DNA from: Myxococcales bacterium
GTDB taxonomy: Bacteria; Myxococcota_A; Polyangia; Palsa-1104
Assembly: GCA_003170275.1 (NCBI GenBank)
Contig: PNAM01000012.1
Location: forward strand, 34,215 to 98,214
Length of the DNA stretch: 64,000 nucleotides
Direction of reading: 5' to 3'
The notes beneath the pieces were generated by a model. It was not told the origin of the DNA, ran no database searches, and saw only the letters and a list, made by a program, of their open reading frames with translations. Shown here piece by piece: positions 35,532 to 46,311 of the stretch. The position numbers and the translations under genes are program-made. Each line of letters begins with the position of its first letter. The first letter of the stretch is position 1.

Positions 35532-37475
35532 ATGCCGCTGCTCGGCGACGCGCAGTGCGCCGGCCCGTGCGTCGAGGGCACCTGCTACAACCCGCTGCCC
35601 GACGACGGCGGCACGTCGAACGCGCTGTGGATGCCCGAGGCGCTGCCGTCCTCGGCGCAGAATGCCACGCTCAACGGGATCTGGGGCATCGCCTCACCTT
35701 ACGACGTATTTGCCGTCGGAGACGACGGCGCAGGCGGCGGCAAGATCCTTCACCTTGCTGGCGGCGCGCCCACGCAGTCGAACGCCTGGACCGAGGAAAC
35801 GCTGCCGGCCGGTACGCCCGCGCTGTTCGGCGTGAGCGGCACCAGCGTCAACGACGTCTGGGCGGTCGGCTCGGGCGGCGTGATCTTGCACCGCGCGGCC
35901 GGCGGGTGGACCGCGGACCCGACGGCGCCGAGCGGCGCTCAGCTGCGCGGCGTGTACGCGCCGTCGACGAGCCAGGCGATCGCGGTCGGCGCCACCGCCG
36001 GCGGCTCGGGCCCCCATGTCGAGCTGTGGAACGGCTCGCAGTGGACGATCGATTCCACCTTCCCCGGCACCCTGGCGCTCAACGCCGTCTCCGGCTTCGG
36101 AACCGAGATCGACGTGGTCGGCGCTGGCAATCAAGGATTCAATCTGAAGAACGGCACGTGGTCGTCGTTGGGCGTTCCGATCAGCGACACGAATCCGGAT
36201 CTGCTCGGGCTGTGGGTCTCGCCCGACGGAAACGGCGGGATCATCGTCGGCTCGCGCGGCTTCCTCGTCAACGCGTTGTCGAAGACCGGGGGCGGAACAA
36301 TCGAGCCGAGCGGGACGCAGGCCGATCTCACCGGCGCGTGGGCCTCGGGGCCGAACGATCTCTACGCCATCGGCAAGAGCGGCGTGATCGTGCACTCGCA
36401 GGGCAACGGCAGCTGGCAGATGCAGCCCAGCTCGACCAAGGGCGACATCCTCGCCATCTGGGGCTCGGGCCCCGGCGACGTCTACGCGGTCGGCGCGAGC
36501 GGCACGGTCCTGCACTCGACCGGCGGCGGCGGCCCCCCCCTCGACGACGGCGGAATCGTTCAGCCCCCCGACGCGGGTTTCGTCGTGGACATGGGGGTAG
36601 GCTGTCCGCCGAACGGCTGCATCCTCTTGCAAGGACTCCCGCAGCCGTTCACGATCGCCGTCGACAACAAGGGAATGTACTGGGTCAACAAATCCGGCAG
36701 CGTGATGCAGGCGAACACCGACGGGACCAATCCGATCATGCTGGCGCAGGGCCTGACGCAGCCGTTCGGTCTCGCGATCGATCTCGGCACCGTCTTCTAC
36801 TCCGAGGTGAGCGCCGGACGGATCAGCCGCGCCGACAAGGGCGTCGCTCTCTCCGGCGCGTCGATCATCACCGGCCGCACCTCGCCCGTGCACCTGGCCA
36901 CGAACTCCGGCCCGTTCGCCGACGCGTCGCAGATCTTCTGGGCCGAGGCGACGCAGGTGCTGATGGCGCCGGCCGGCGGCGGGACCGTCACCACCATGGC
37001 CAACGGACGGACCGCCGCCAACTCGGTCGCCTCCGACGGGATCAACGTCTTCTTCACCGACTTCACCGCCAACGGGATCGTCGGGCAGGTGCCGATCAAC
37101 ATGCCGCTGTCGCTGACCACGCTGGCGCCGAGCCAGAACATGCCCGGTCGCGTGACCACCGACAGCAAGAACGTCTACTGGACCAACAACGCGGCGGCGG
37201 CCGCCGGCTCGGTGAACCAGGTGCAGATCAGCCAGACGACGATCACGCCGCTGGCCACCAATCGCACCAACCCGAACGTCATCGCCACCGACGGCAGCAA
37301 CGTGTACTGGGCAGAGGGGGTGGCCGGCGGCGGCGTGTTCAAGGTGCCGGTCGGCGGCGGCGCGATGACCCCGATCGCGACCAACCAGGGCACGCCGAAC
37401 GGCATCGCCGTCGACGGCACGTTCGTCTACTGGACCACGCAGACGGGCGGCGAAGTGCGCCGCGCGCTCAAATAG
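35001..37475 (+). CDS. Large lipoprotein with two beta-propeller-like regions
   Basis: 824 aa from the ATG at 35001, with lipobox ISGGC (Cys16). After the duplicated N-terminal module (about 16-180) comes a first repeat region (about 210-510) with motifs GIWGIASPYDVFAVG, GVSGTSVNDVWAVGSGG and LAIWGSGPGDVYAVGASG, typical of seven-bladed-like propellers. A second region (about 550-820) has YWVNKSG, VYWTNNAA and VYWAEG, typical of YWTN/NHL-type blades. It is presumably exposed outside the cell as a binding protein. The last gene of the lipoprotein cluster. Confidence 0.82.
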   Translation: MTRSGLLLAFALAISGGCARTEVLVGVATDIEAPGTVDLVRLSVSREGVELFHNDWDISGIPNVPNELPGSFGVYSADGSETKVEITVSGFKNGSVVELVRRDSILKLVSGRTLFLRMGLVIKCMASNCSPGQTCIEGVCKDPNIDAHMLPDFTDDLVTHVTCDSGTVFLDTSTKQPMPLLGDAQCAGPCVEGTCYNPLPDDGGTSNALWMPEALPSSAQNATLNGIWGIASPYDVFAVGDDGAGGGKILHLAGGAPTQSNAWTEETLPAGTPALFGVSGTSVNDVWAVGSGGVILHRAAGGWTADPTAPSGAQLRGVYAPSTSQAIAVGATAGGSGPHVELWNGSQWTIDSTFPGTLALNAVSGFGTEIDVVGAGNQGFNLKNGTWSSLGVPISDTNPDLLGLWVSPDGNGGIIVGSRGFLVNALSKTGGGTIEPSGTQADLTGAWASGPNDLYAIGKSGVIVHSQGNGSWQMQPSSTKGDILAIWGSGPGDVYAVGASGTVLHSTGGGGPPLDDGGIVQPPDAGFVVDMGVGCPPNGCILLQGLPQPFTIAVDNKGMYWVNKSGSVMQANTDGTNPIMLAQGLTQPFGLAIDLGTVFYSEVSAGRISRADKGVALSGASIITGRTSPVHLATNSGPFADASQIFWAEATQVLMAPAGGGTVTTMANGRTAANSVASDGINVFFTDFTANGIVGQVPINMPLSLTTLAPSQNMPGRVTTDSKNVYWTNNAAAAAGSVNQVQISQTTITPLATNRTNPNVIATDGSNVYWAEGVAGGGVFKVPVGGGAMTPIATNQGTPNGIAVDGTFVYWTTQTGGEVRRALK

Positions 37476-37484
37476 CGAAAGGGT

Positions 37485-38582
<1,098 letters not shown>

Positions 38583-38590
38583 CTACGGAT

Positions 38591-38596
38591 TATAGA
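38591..38596 (+). promoter_or_regulatory. -10 box TATAGA of the rhodanese gene
   Basis: TATAGA lies 6 nt before the ATG at 38603, in the 20-bp gap between divergent starts. No room for a leader or ribosome-binding site. Confidence 0.45.
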
Positions 38597-38602
38597 TGAA
38601 TC

Positions 38603-38971
38603 ATGGTGCATTCCAAGGAGTTCGAAGCGCTGGTCGATGACGCGAAGCGGCGCGTGGTCGAGGTCACGATCGACGAGGTGCAGGCGCGGCAGTCGCGCGG
38701 AGAGACGGTGCGGCTGATCGACACGCGCGAGGACGACGAATGGCGCGCCGGCCGGATCAAGGGAGCGGAGCACCTGGGCCGCGGCGTGATCGAGCGCGAC
38801 ATCGTCGCCAAGGCGCCCGACAAGGACGAAGAGCTGATCCTGTATTGCGGCGGCGGGTTTCGCTCGGCGCTCGCCGCCGACAACCTGCAGCGCATGGGCT
38901 ACACGAAGGTGCGCTCGCTTGCCGGCGGATGGCGCGAGTGGACCCAGCGCGGCCTACCGACGGAGAAATGA
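38603..38971 (+). CDS. Rhodanese-like sulfurtransferase
   Basis: 122-aa single rhodanese domain. LIDTREDDEWRAGRIKGAEHLGRG is the conserved CH2A region, and the catalytic loop is YCGGGFRS with Cys at about residue 76. LAGGWREW is the typical C-terminal helix. It would transfer sulfane sulfur or act as a thiol carrier. It overlaps the following methyltransferase by 4 bp (ATGA), so the two are co-translated, though no functional link is obvious. Confidence 0.9.
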   Translation: MVHSKEFEALVDDAKRRVVEVTIDEVQARQSRGETVRLIDTREDDEWRAGRIKGAEHLGRGVIERDIVAKAPDKDEELILYCGGGFRSALAADNLQRMGYTKVRSLAGGWREWTQRGLPTEK

Positions 38972-39741
38972 TGGAAGGCGTCGATTTCGGCAAGACCGCG
39001 GGCGACTACGGAAGGTACCGCCAGGGATTTCCGCCGGCGCTGTTCGAGCGCTTGGCGGCGCGCGGGATCGGGCGGGCCGGTCAGCGGCTGCTCGACCTGG
39101 GCACCGGCACCGGGCTATTCGCGCGCGGGTTCGCGCTGCGCGGCTGCGTGGTCACCGGGCTCGATCCGTCGGCCGCGCTGCTCGAAGAAGCTGCGCGCAT
39201 GGATCGCGCGGCGGCCCTGACCGTCGAGCACGTAGAAGCGCGGGCCGAGGCGACCGGCCTCGCGACCGGCAGCTTCGACGCGGTCAGCGCCGGCTCGTGC
39301 TGGCATTGGTTCGACTCGCCGCGCGCCGCCGCCGAGGCCCACCGGCTGCTCGTCCCGGGCGGCGCGATCGTGATCGCCTCGCTCGACTGGGTGGCCACGC
39401 CCGGCAACGTCATCGACGACACCGAGGCGCTGATCGAGCACCACAATCCGAAGTGGACGCTGCGCGCCGCCGAGGGACTGCAGCGCGCCGCCGGCTGGCT
39501 GCGCGATCTGGCCGCGAGCGGCTTTCACGACCTCGAGATCTTCACCTTCGATTTTTCCGCGACCTACTCGCACGAGGCCTGGCGCGGCCGCATTCGCGCG
39601 TCCGCCGGCGTCGGCGCCACCCTCGATCCGGCGGCGGTCGCGCGCTTCGACGACCAGTTGGGCGCGCTGCTCTTGCGCAAATACCCGGCCGATCCGTTGG
39701 CGATCCCACACCGCGTCTTCGCGCTCGTCGGCCACCGCTAG
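38968..39741 (+). CDS. Class I SAM-dependent methyltransferase
   Basis: 257 aa. Motif I is LLDLGTGTGLFARGFA, the acidic residue after strand 2 is in GLDPSAALLEEA, and the VEARAEATGLATGSFDAVSAGSCWHWFD region is typical of Methyltransf_11-type enzymes. HWF after the acidic loop is common in ubiquinone/menaquinone-like and small-molecule methyltransferases. Substrate unknown. Start chosen at the first ATG of ATGATG, overlapping the rhodanese stop. Its stop overlaps that of the convergent four-helix gene. Confidence 0.87.
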   Translation: MMEGVDFGKTAGDYGRYRQGFPPALFERLAARGIGRAGQRLLDLGTGTGLFARGFALRGCVVTGLDPSAALLEEAARMDRAAALTVEHVEARAEATGLATGSFDAVSAGSCWHWFDSPRAAAEAHRLLVPGGAIVIASLDWVATPGNVIDDTEALIEHHNPKWTLRAAEGLQRAAGWLRDLAASGFHDLEIFTFDFSATYSHEAWRGRIRASAGVGATLDPAAVARFDDQLGALLLRKYPADPLAIPHRVFALVGHR

Positions 39742-40103
39742 CCCGCCAGCTTCCGTTCGCCCGGGCCCGCCAACAGGTCCTGCTCGAGATCGAGCAGCGC
39801 GCGCGGCGCGGTCAGGCTCGACCGGTCGAGATGGCCCCACTGCTCGGCGAGCTGCAGCGCGGCGTAGACCTCCGAGATGTTGTCGCTGGCCTGGCGCAAG
39901 AGGAGGGTGTGCGCCTCGCCGTCGTGCCAGCGCGCCTCGTTGATCGCCACCGCCAGGTGGTGCGCGGACCGGCGCAGGTAATCGGCCAGCCCTTTGTCGA
40001 TCCCGCGAAGCGTGTCGATCGGCCCGCGCAGGGCCGCGACCAGCTTGACCGCCACTTCCAGCTCGCTCTCCAAGGGCATTCGTTCGGCTAGAGCACGCGA
40101 CAT
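39738..40103 (-). CDS. Small four-helix-bundle protein
   Basis: 121 aa, all-helical. Helices: LEVAVKLVAALRGPIDTL, GLADYLRRSAHHLAVAINEARW, ASDNISEVYAALQLAEQWG, APRALLDLEQDLLAG. This matches the four-helix-bundle (S23/IVS-like) family, as does the gene at 26410. The ATG at 40103 was chosen because longer frames run through the membrane protein gene. Function unknown. Confidence 0.65.
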   Translation of the reverse strand: MSRALAERMPLESELEVAVKLVAALRGPIDTLRGIDKGLADYLRRSAHHLAVAINEARWHDGEAHTLLLRQASDNISEVYAALQLAEQWGHLDRSSLTAPRALLDLEQDLLAGPGERKLAG

Positions 40104-40177
40104 GCCAATGGAGGCCCAAGGCTTTGGCGGGCGGTTGTAATCCCGGTGGAAACAAAGCTGCTCGAGTTGCGCAGCGT

Positions 40178-40198
40178 TTGTAGCCTCCCAGGCTACAA
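40178..40198 (-). terminator. 9-bp perfect hairpin at the end of the membrane protein gene
   Basis: TTGTAGCCT and AGGCTACAA form a perfect 9-bp stem with a 3-nt loop. The hairpin overlaps the stop codon of the gene at 40193-41965. No U-rich tract follows, so it may be an atypical terminator or an mRNA-stabilising hairpin. Confidence 0.4.
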
Positions 40199-41965
40199 GG
40201 CGCGGCTTGCCGGACGCTTGCGACGCCACAGAAACAGCGCCAGCAGCAGCGGCAGCGACACTCCGCTGACCACCGCTCCGATCACGAACGAGGTCGGCCG
40301 GTAGAAGATCTCGAGCGTATAGCGCCCCGCCGGCGCCTCGACGCCCAGCCGGCCGCCGTCCCGGTCGCGATCGAGCTTGGGACCGACCCGCACGACCTTG
40401 CAACCCACCCCGTCCTTCGGGCGGGGGCCCAGGCCGGCGGTCGCCTTCCAGTGCTCGTTCCAGTTCTGGTTGACCATCACGGTGGTCGGCCGATCGAGCG
40501 CCAGCTCCAGCTCGACGCGGTTCTGCGTCCAGTGGGTCTGCACGATCTGCCCGGCGCCGGGATCGAGCAGACGCACCTGCGGCACCTCGCCCTCGTCGAG
40601 CTCGGCGGCGCGCTCGAGCGGCGCCTCTTCGTCGCAGGCGAGCGCGCCGTGGCCCTCGAACACCTGGTTCATCATCGAGCGCCAGTCGCCGCGGTAGTGC
40701 ACGAAGCGGGTCTCCCTGGCGGCCAGCGCCATGGGCAGGTCGAAGACCTTGTTGAAGCGCACGTAGTCGAAGGCCAGCCCGTCGGCGAGCGCCAGCGCTA
40801 CCACCAGCCCGGCCACCACCCGGCGCACCCGGTCGCCGCGCGCGACGCGAATTCGCTCGAGCAGATCGTCGAGCGCGCCGCCGCACAAGATCGGAAAGGC
40901 GAGCGCGAACAGCAGCGCGTAGCGCGAGGGCACGCGCAGATCGCGGTAGATCGGCAGGTGCTTGAGCAGCCACCACGGCCCGTACGGGATCGCGCTGCCG
41001 GCGACGATCCCAGCGCCCACCGCGACGACGATCCACCACGCGCGCGTCTTCTTGACGGTCAGCGACCACAGGATCAGCGGCGGCGTGATGTAGGCCAGCC
41101 GCCACCCGTACTCGTGGAACCAGTATCGCTTTCCCGGCACCGGCTGAACGCCGCGCCACCAGTAGCCGTTGCGGATCATCTCGATCAGGTTCGACGCGTC
41201 GGTCTCCCACTGCCGGCGCGGGTGATCGATCGCGAACTCGAGCGCCGGCAGGATGCGCACCGCTCCGGCGACGAACGCGCACGCGCCGCCGGCCAGCAGC
41301 ACCAGCAGCGGGCGCGGCGAGCGGCGCTGCGCGCAATCGATCGCCGCCAGTGTCGAGAGCAGCACGGTGGCCATGGCCGGCGTCGAGGTGCCGCCGAGCG
41401 CGATCACCCAGGCGGCGGTGGCGCCGAGCGGGATCGCCCAGAACAGATCGTCGCGGCCGCGCCGGTAGAACAGCACCAGGTAGGGGAACAGGCCCGCCGA
41501 GGCGAAGTTGGAGTGACCCGACGACAGATGCAGCGCCAGCCAGCCGCCCGAGCCGAACAGCACCGACGCGAGCAGCGCGCCGGCGACCGTGAGCTCGAGG
41601 TCGCGCCCGAGGCGGTACATGCCGTCGAACGCGCAGAACAGGTAGAACCAGAGCACCAGCTTGACGCCCAGTGCGGTGCCGAACAACAGCGGCAAGAGGA
41701 AGGTCGGCGACGCGACCTCGGACTGCGGGTTGGCGAGCAGCACCTCGCCGCCGCAGCCGTACGGATTCCACAGCGGCGCCTGGTGCCACCACAAGATCGA
41801 GCGCCGGCCGACCTCGATCCACGACTGGAAATAGCGCCAGTCGTATTGGCTCGCGTAGTAGCCGGGGTTGCGGAAGATCGGCGCCACCGCGGCCAGCGCG
41901 AGCAGCGCGAACAGGAGCGGGAACCACCGCTCGTTGCTGCGCGCGCGCTCGACCGGCCCTGACAT
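40193..41965 (-). CDS. Multi-pass membrane protein, YfhO/GT-C-like
   Basis: About 590 aa with 10 to 12 predicted membrane helices. FRNPGYYASQYDWRYFQSWIE and WNPYGCGGEVLLANPQSEVASP resemble the first periplasmic loop of YfhO-like and GT-C glycosyltransferase-fold proteins, which use polyprenyl-linked sugars. The VPSRYALLFALAFPIL segment is also typical. The C-terminal domain (about 410-560) is beta-rich and predicted to be periplasmic. ATG 41965 preferred over a GTG three codons upstream. Enzymatic role uncertain. Confidence 0.78.
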   Translation of the reverse strand: MSGPVERARSNERWFPLLFALLALAAVAPIFRNPGYYASQYDWRYFQSWIEVGRRSILWWHQAPLWNPYGCGGEVLLANPQSEVASPTFLLPLLFGTALGVKLVLWFYLFCAFDGMYRLGRDLELTVAGALLASVLFGSGGWLALHLSSGHSNFASAGLFPYLVLFYRRGRDDLFWAIPLGATAAWVIALGGTSTPAMATVLLSTLAAIDCAQRRSPRPLLVLLAGGACAFVAGAVRILPALEFAIDHPRRQWETDASNLIEMIRNGYWWRGVQPVPGKRYWFHEYGWRLAYITPPLILWSLTVKKTRAWWIVVAVGAGIVAGSAIPYGPWWLLKHLPIYRDLRVPSRYALLFALAFPILCGGALDDLLERIRVARGDRVRRVVAGLVVALALADGLAFDYVRFNKVFDLPMALAARETRFVHYRGDWRSMMNQVFEGHGALACDEEAPLERAAELDEGEVPQVRLLDPGAGQIVQTHWTQNRVELELALDRPTTVMVNQNWNEHWKATAGLGPRPKDGVGCKVVRVGPKLDRDRDGGRLGVEAPAGRYTLEIFYRPTSFVIGAVVSGVSLPLLLALFLWRRKRPASRAL

Positions 41966-41979
41966 GGGCGGCACTATAG

Positions 41980-41985
41980 TAGAAT
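41980..41985 (+). promoter_or_regulatory. -10 box TAGAAT of the CMD-like / selenoprotein 2 operon
   Basis: TAGAAT is 9 nt before the ATG at 41995; a second candidate, TATAGT, is at 41975-41980. It would drive the CMD-like gene and the overlapping selenoprotein gene. Confidence 0.45.
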
Positions 41986-41994
41986 CGCCGATCG

Positions 41995-42324
41995 ATGGAC
42001 GATCGATACGAGGGGTTGCGCAAGGCGCTCGAGGACGCGGTGCTCTCGGGCCCGGCGAACACAGAGCCGTCGCTGCGCCACGCGGCCGCGGCGAGGCCGT
42101 CCGCGGAGGAGCTGCCCGAAGCGCTGCGCCTGTACGTCGACAAGGTGCGCCGCCACGCGTACCAGGTCACCGACGAGGACGTGGTGGCGCTCACGCAGGC
42201 CGGCTACTCCGACGATCAGCTGTTCGAGCTCACCGTCAGCGCGGCGCTCGGTGCGGCGCTGAAACGACTGGAAGCGGGCCTGGGAGCCCTGCGCGGGGGA
42301 GGCCATGCGAATCGCAAAGGTTGA
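41995..42324 (+). CDS. Carboxymuconolactone decarboxylase-like helical protein
   Basis: 109-aa protein. DVVALTQAGYSDDQLFELTVSAALGAALKRLEAGL is the helix pair typical of the carboxymuconolactone decarboxylase (CMD)/AhpD fold, but there is no CxxC motif. It overlaps the AhpD-like selenoprotein gene by 20 bp, so the two are probably co-translated and may form a mixed complex, with this subunit structural. That role is inference from gene order. Confidence 0.72.
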   Translation: MDDRYEGLRKALEDAVLSGPANTEPSLRHAAAARPSAEELPEALRLYVDKVRRHAYQVTDEDVVALTQAGYSDDQLFELTVSAALGAALKRLEAGLGALRGGGHANRKG

Positions 42325-42886
42325 GCGCGGGCACACGCTGCCGCAGAAGCTGCTGCTGACGATGATCCGCACGCTCTCGGGCTTCGAGGCGCCGGACGTG
42401 GTCAAGACGCTGATGTATCGCAAGGGCTACTTCGGCAACCCGCAGCGCGCGCTCACCCAGGCGGTCATGCGCGGCCCGTCGCAGTGGTCGGTCGGCGAGC
42501 GCGAGATCTTCGCCGCGTTCGTGTCGCGCTTGAACCAATGTGTGTTTTGAACCCGGGCGCACGGCGCGGTCGCGTCGAAGGTCCTCGGCAGTGAGCTCAC
42601 GCAACAGGTGCTGGACGACTACGCGACGGCGCCGATCGGCGAGCCGCTGCGCGCGATGCTCGCGTTTCTCGAGAAGCTGACGCTCGAGCCCGACGCGATC
42701 GGCCCCGCCGACGTCGAGCCGCTGCGGGCGCACGGGCTGTCAGACGAGCAGATCGCCGACGCGATCTACGTGTGCTTCTTGTTCAACATCTACGATCGGC
42801 TGGCCGACGCGATGGGCTGGGCGATCCCCGTGCAAGCCAGCTTCGACGCCGGCGCCAAGCGGCTGCTCAAGGCCGGCTATAAATAG
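42305..42886 (+). CDS. Predicted selenoprotein: AhpD/peroxidase-related protein with CxxU motif
   Basis: Reading TGA at 42548-42550 as selenocysteine gives one 193-aa protein. Homologues carry S..N.C.YC...H; here it reads SRLNQCVFU-TRAHG, so Cys79, Sec82 and His86 take the places of the peroxidatic motif. Upstream WSVGEREIFAAF supplies the conserved Glu helix. The second half (EPLRAMLAFLEKLTLEPDAIGPADVEPLRAHGLSDEQIADAIYV) is the standard AhpD helical continuation. The frame is the same on both sides of the TGA and a SECIS-like hairpin follows. The start has RBS GGGGGAGG. Likely a hydroperoxide-reducing enzyme. Conventional calling gives two fragments, 42305-42550 and 42608-42886. Confidence 0.9.
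42562..42577 (+). promoter_or_regulatory. Bacterial SECIS-like hairpin of selenoprotein 2
   Basis: CGGCGC (42562-42567) pairs with GCGTCG (42572-42577), including one G-U pair, and closes a GGTC tetraloop (42568-42571). The loop begins 17 nt after the UGA, and GGUC is the kind of apical loop known to be important for SelB binding. Confidence 0.75.
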
Positions 42887-43823
42887 CGCCGCGCTCTTCG
42901 AGCCAGGCGACGATGCGGGTCTCGAGGCGCGTGCCGTCGAGCCGATCGACCTCCTGGACGCCCGTCGGTGAGGTCACGTTCACCTCGGTCAACCGCCCGC
43001 CGATCACGTCGAGGCCGACCAGGTACAGGCCGTCCTCGCGGCACTTCTTGCCGACGCGCGCGCAGATCTCGTGATCGCGCTCGGTGAGCGTGGCCTTGAT
43101 CGCGGTGCCGCCCGCGTGCAGGTTTCCGCGCGTGTCGTCCTCGCGCGGCACGCGCAGCACCGCGCCGATCGGCTCGCCGTCGAGGAGCAGGATGCGCTTG
43201 TCGCCCTCGCGCGCCTCGGGCAGGTAGCTCTGCACCATCACCAACTTCTTGCCGAAGTCGGTGACCGTCTCGAGGATCACGTTGGTGTTGCGATCGTCGG
43301 CGCGCACGTGGAACACGCCCGCGCCCCCGCAGCCGTCGAGCGGCTTGACCACCATCTGCCCGCCGTGCTCGTCGAGAAACCGGCGCAGCCCGGCGATCGA
43401 GCGGGTCACGCGCGTCGGCGCGATCAGCTCGGGAAAATGGAAGATGTACAGCTTCTCGTTGGCGTCGCGCAGCCCGCGCGGATCGTTGACCAGCAGCGTC
43501 TTGCCGCGCGCGCGCTCGAGGATCAGCGTGGCGAAGTAGTAGTCGAGATCGAACGGCGGATCCTTGCGCATCAGCACCGCCTGGTAGGCGGCGAGCGGGC
43601 GCTTCTGGCCCGGCGCCAGGTGCATGCACGGCACCAGCGTGCGGCCGGCGTGGGTCACGCTCTCGACCTCGGCGACCGGCTCTCCCCCGTCGAGCTCGAG
43701 CCGCTCGGGCACGCAGATGTCGACCGTGTGACCGCGCGCCAGGGCCTCTTCGATCACCACCAGCGTGGTATCGGTGGTGGGGTGGATGCAGGCCGGCGCG
43801 TCCATGACCACGAGGAAGCGCAT
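42867..43823 (-). CDS. gshB: Glutathione synthetase
   Basis: 318-aa ATP-grasp ligase that joins gamma-glutamylcysteine and glycine. MRFLVVMD at the N terminus, MRKDPPFDLDYYFATLIL, the ATP-binding MVVKPLDGCGGAGVF, DKRILLLDGEPIGAVLR and the final LVGLDVIGGRLTEVNVTSP all match GshB. It is 2 bp downstream of the sigma-54 regulator and may be its target. The last 20 bp overlap the convergent selenoprotein 2 gene, an interesting pairing of thiol and peroxide functions. Confidence 0.93.
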   Translation of the reverse strand: MRFLVVMDAPACIHPTTDTTLVVIEEALARGHTVDICVPERLELDGGEPVAEVESVTHAGRTLVPCMHLAPGQKRPLAAYQAVLMRKDPPFDLDYYFATLILERARGKTLLVNDPRGLRDANEKLYIFHFPELIAPTRVTRSIAGLRRFLDEHGGQMVVKPLDGCGGAGVFHVRADDRNTNVILETVTDFGKKLVMVQSYLPEAREGDKRILLLDGEPIGAVLRVPREDDTRGNLHAGGTAIKATLTERDHEICARVGKKCREDGLYLVGLDVIGGRLTEVNVTSPTGVQEVDRLDGTRLETRIVAWLEERGAIYSRP

Positions 43824-43825
43824 CG

Positions 43826-45337
<1,512 letters not shown>

Positions 45338-45366
45338 GTCGCCACCCTAACATAAGAATCTAAGAA

Positions 45367-45395
45367 TTGACTTCGCTTTGCAGGCCGGAAACAAT
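45367..45395 (+). promoter_or_regulatory. TTGACT-17-AACAAT promoter before 45404
   Basis: A -35 box TTGACT (45367-45372) and a -10 box AACAAT (45390-45395) are separated by 17 bp. The GTG start at 45404 follows 8 nt later, so the transcript would be essentially leaderless. Confidence 0.5.
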
Positions 45396-45403
45396 CGCGC
45401 CTA

Positions 45404-46270
45404 GTGGAAACGCCCGAGGGGGTCGCTCAAAAGCGACGGGTGCTCGTGGACGCACTCACCATGTGTCTCGAACGCTCGAAGGTGTGTGAGGTGGTGGACG
45501 CCCAGACGATCCGCTCGGTGCTGAGCACCGCAGGCGGAGAGATGTGGCGTGAGGGCGAATTTCGCCTCGAGTACGTGTGGAAGATCTTGTGCCAACAGCC
45601 GGGGCTGACCGCCAAGGAGGTCGCGCCGCCGCTCTTGGTGTTCAAGGCCTACGAGGCGGAGCTGGGCGTGCACGTGCGCGTGCCGCAGGCGCTGTCGTCG
45701 CTGCCGCGCGGAGAGCAGGTGCGACTGCGCGACGAGCTGGGTGTGACCAAGGCCGACTTCGCCAAGGTGATCGCCGATCTTCAAGCGCTCGCCGACGTCG
45801 AAGCCGCCAAGGCCTCCAGCGCCAAGGCCGCCAGCCAGGCCGCCGAGACCGCCGCGCCCCAGGCGCCCGCCCCCATCGATCGCGGCGGTAGCTATGGGAA
45901 GCCGAAGAAGGTGGTCGATCTCAAGCAGCGACGGCGGATCGCGCTGGCGCTGATCGCGGTGGCCCTGGCGGCCCTGCCGACCGGCCTGTACTTCACCTTC
46001 CGCGACACCGCCAAGACTACAGACACCGCCGACCTGACGGCCCTGGTGCACCTGGTCGACGCGCGCCGCGAAGGCGTCACGCTGGTGGGTCGCATCGACG
46101 ATCCGGTGTGGGAGAACCTGCCGCGGCCGGATCAGCAAAAGCGCGCCGAACAGGTGTTCGAAATCGAGGTGGCCAAGGGGGTCCAGTCGATGACCCTGAC
46201 GGACGCGATCGGCCGCAGTCGGGTGATCGCCACCGACGTGGAAGGCAAGCGCATGATCATCGTTCGTTGA
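45404..46270 (+). CDS. Single-pass membrane protein of unknown function
   Basis: 288 aa from a GTG. A soluble helical N-terminal part (about 1-130), an Ala-rich linker, one transmembrane helix at about 177-195 ([19 protein letters not shown]), and a small beta-rich domain (about 210-288). The N-terminal residues contain [24 protein letters not shown]. No family recognised. It is followed 41 bp later by a pilin gene, and could be an assembly or regulatory partner; this is not demonstrated. Confidence 0.7.
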   Translation: METPEGVAQKRRVLVDALTMCLERSKVCEVVDAQTIRSVLSTAGGEMWREGEFRLEYVWKILCQQPGLTAKEVAPPLLVFKAYEAELGVHVRVPQALSSLPRGEQVRLRDELGVTKADFAKVIADLQALADVEAAKASSAKAASQAAETAAPQAPAPIDRGGSYGKPKKVVDLKQRRRIALALIAVALAALPTGLYFTFRDTAKTTDTADLTALVHLVDARREGVTLVGRIDDPVWENLPRPDQQKRAEQVFEIEVAKGVQSMTLTDAIGRSRVIATDVEGKRMIIVR

Positions 46271-46275
46271 TTCAC

Positions 46276-46305
46276 TTGCACAAAGCTTGTGTCCCGCGGT
46301 ACACT
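46276..46305 (+). promoter_or_regulatory. TTGCAC-18-TACACT promoter of the pilin gene
   Basis: A -35 box TTGCAC (46276-46281) and a -10 box TACACT (46300-46305) are 18 bp apart. The ATG at 46312 is 6 nt downstream of the -10. Confidence 0.45.
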
Positions 46306-46311
46306 TCTAGC

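Noticed and set aside
39738..42194. One 818-codon minus frame covering the four-helix and membrane proteins
   Set aside because: Most of it is in a different frame from the membrane protein and is Arg-rich; only the last 121 codons are a plausible protein.
42305..42886. Two separate genes, 42305-42550 and 42608-42886
   Set aside because: Together they form one AhpD-like protein with TGA at the second motif Cys; the second fragment alone would begin in the middle of the fold.
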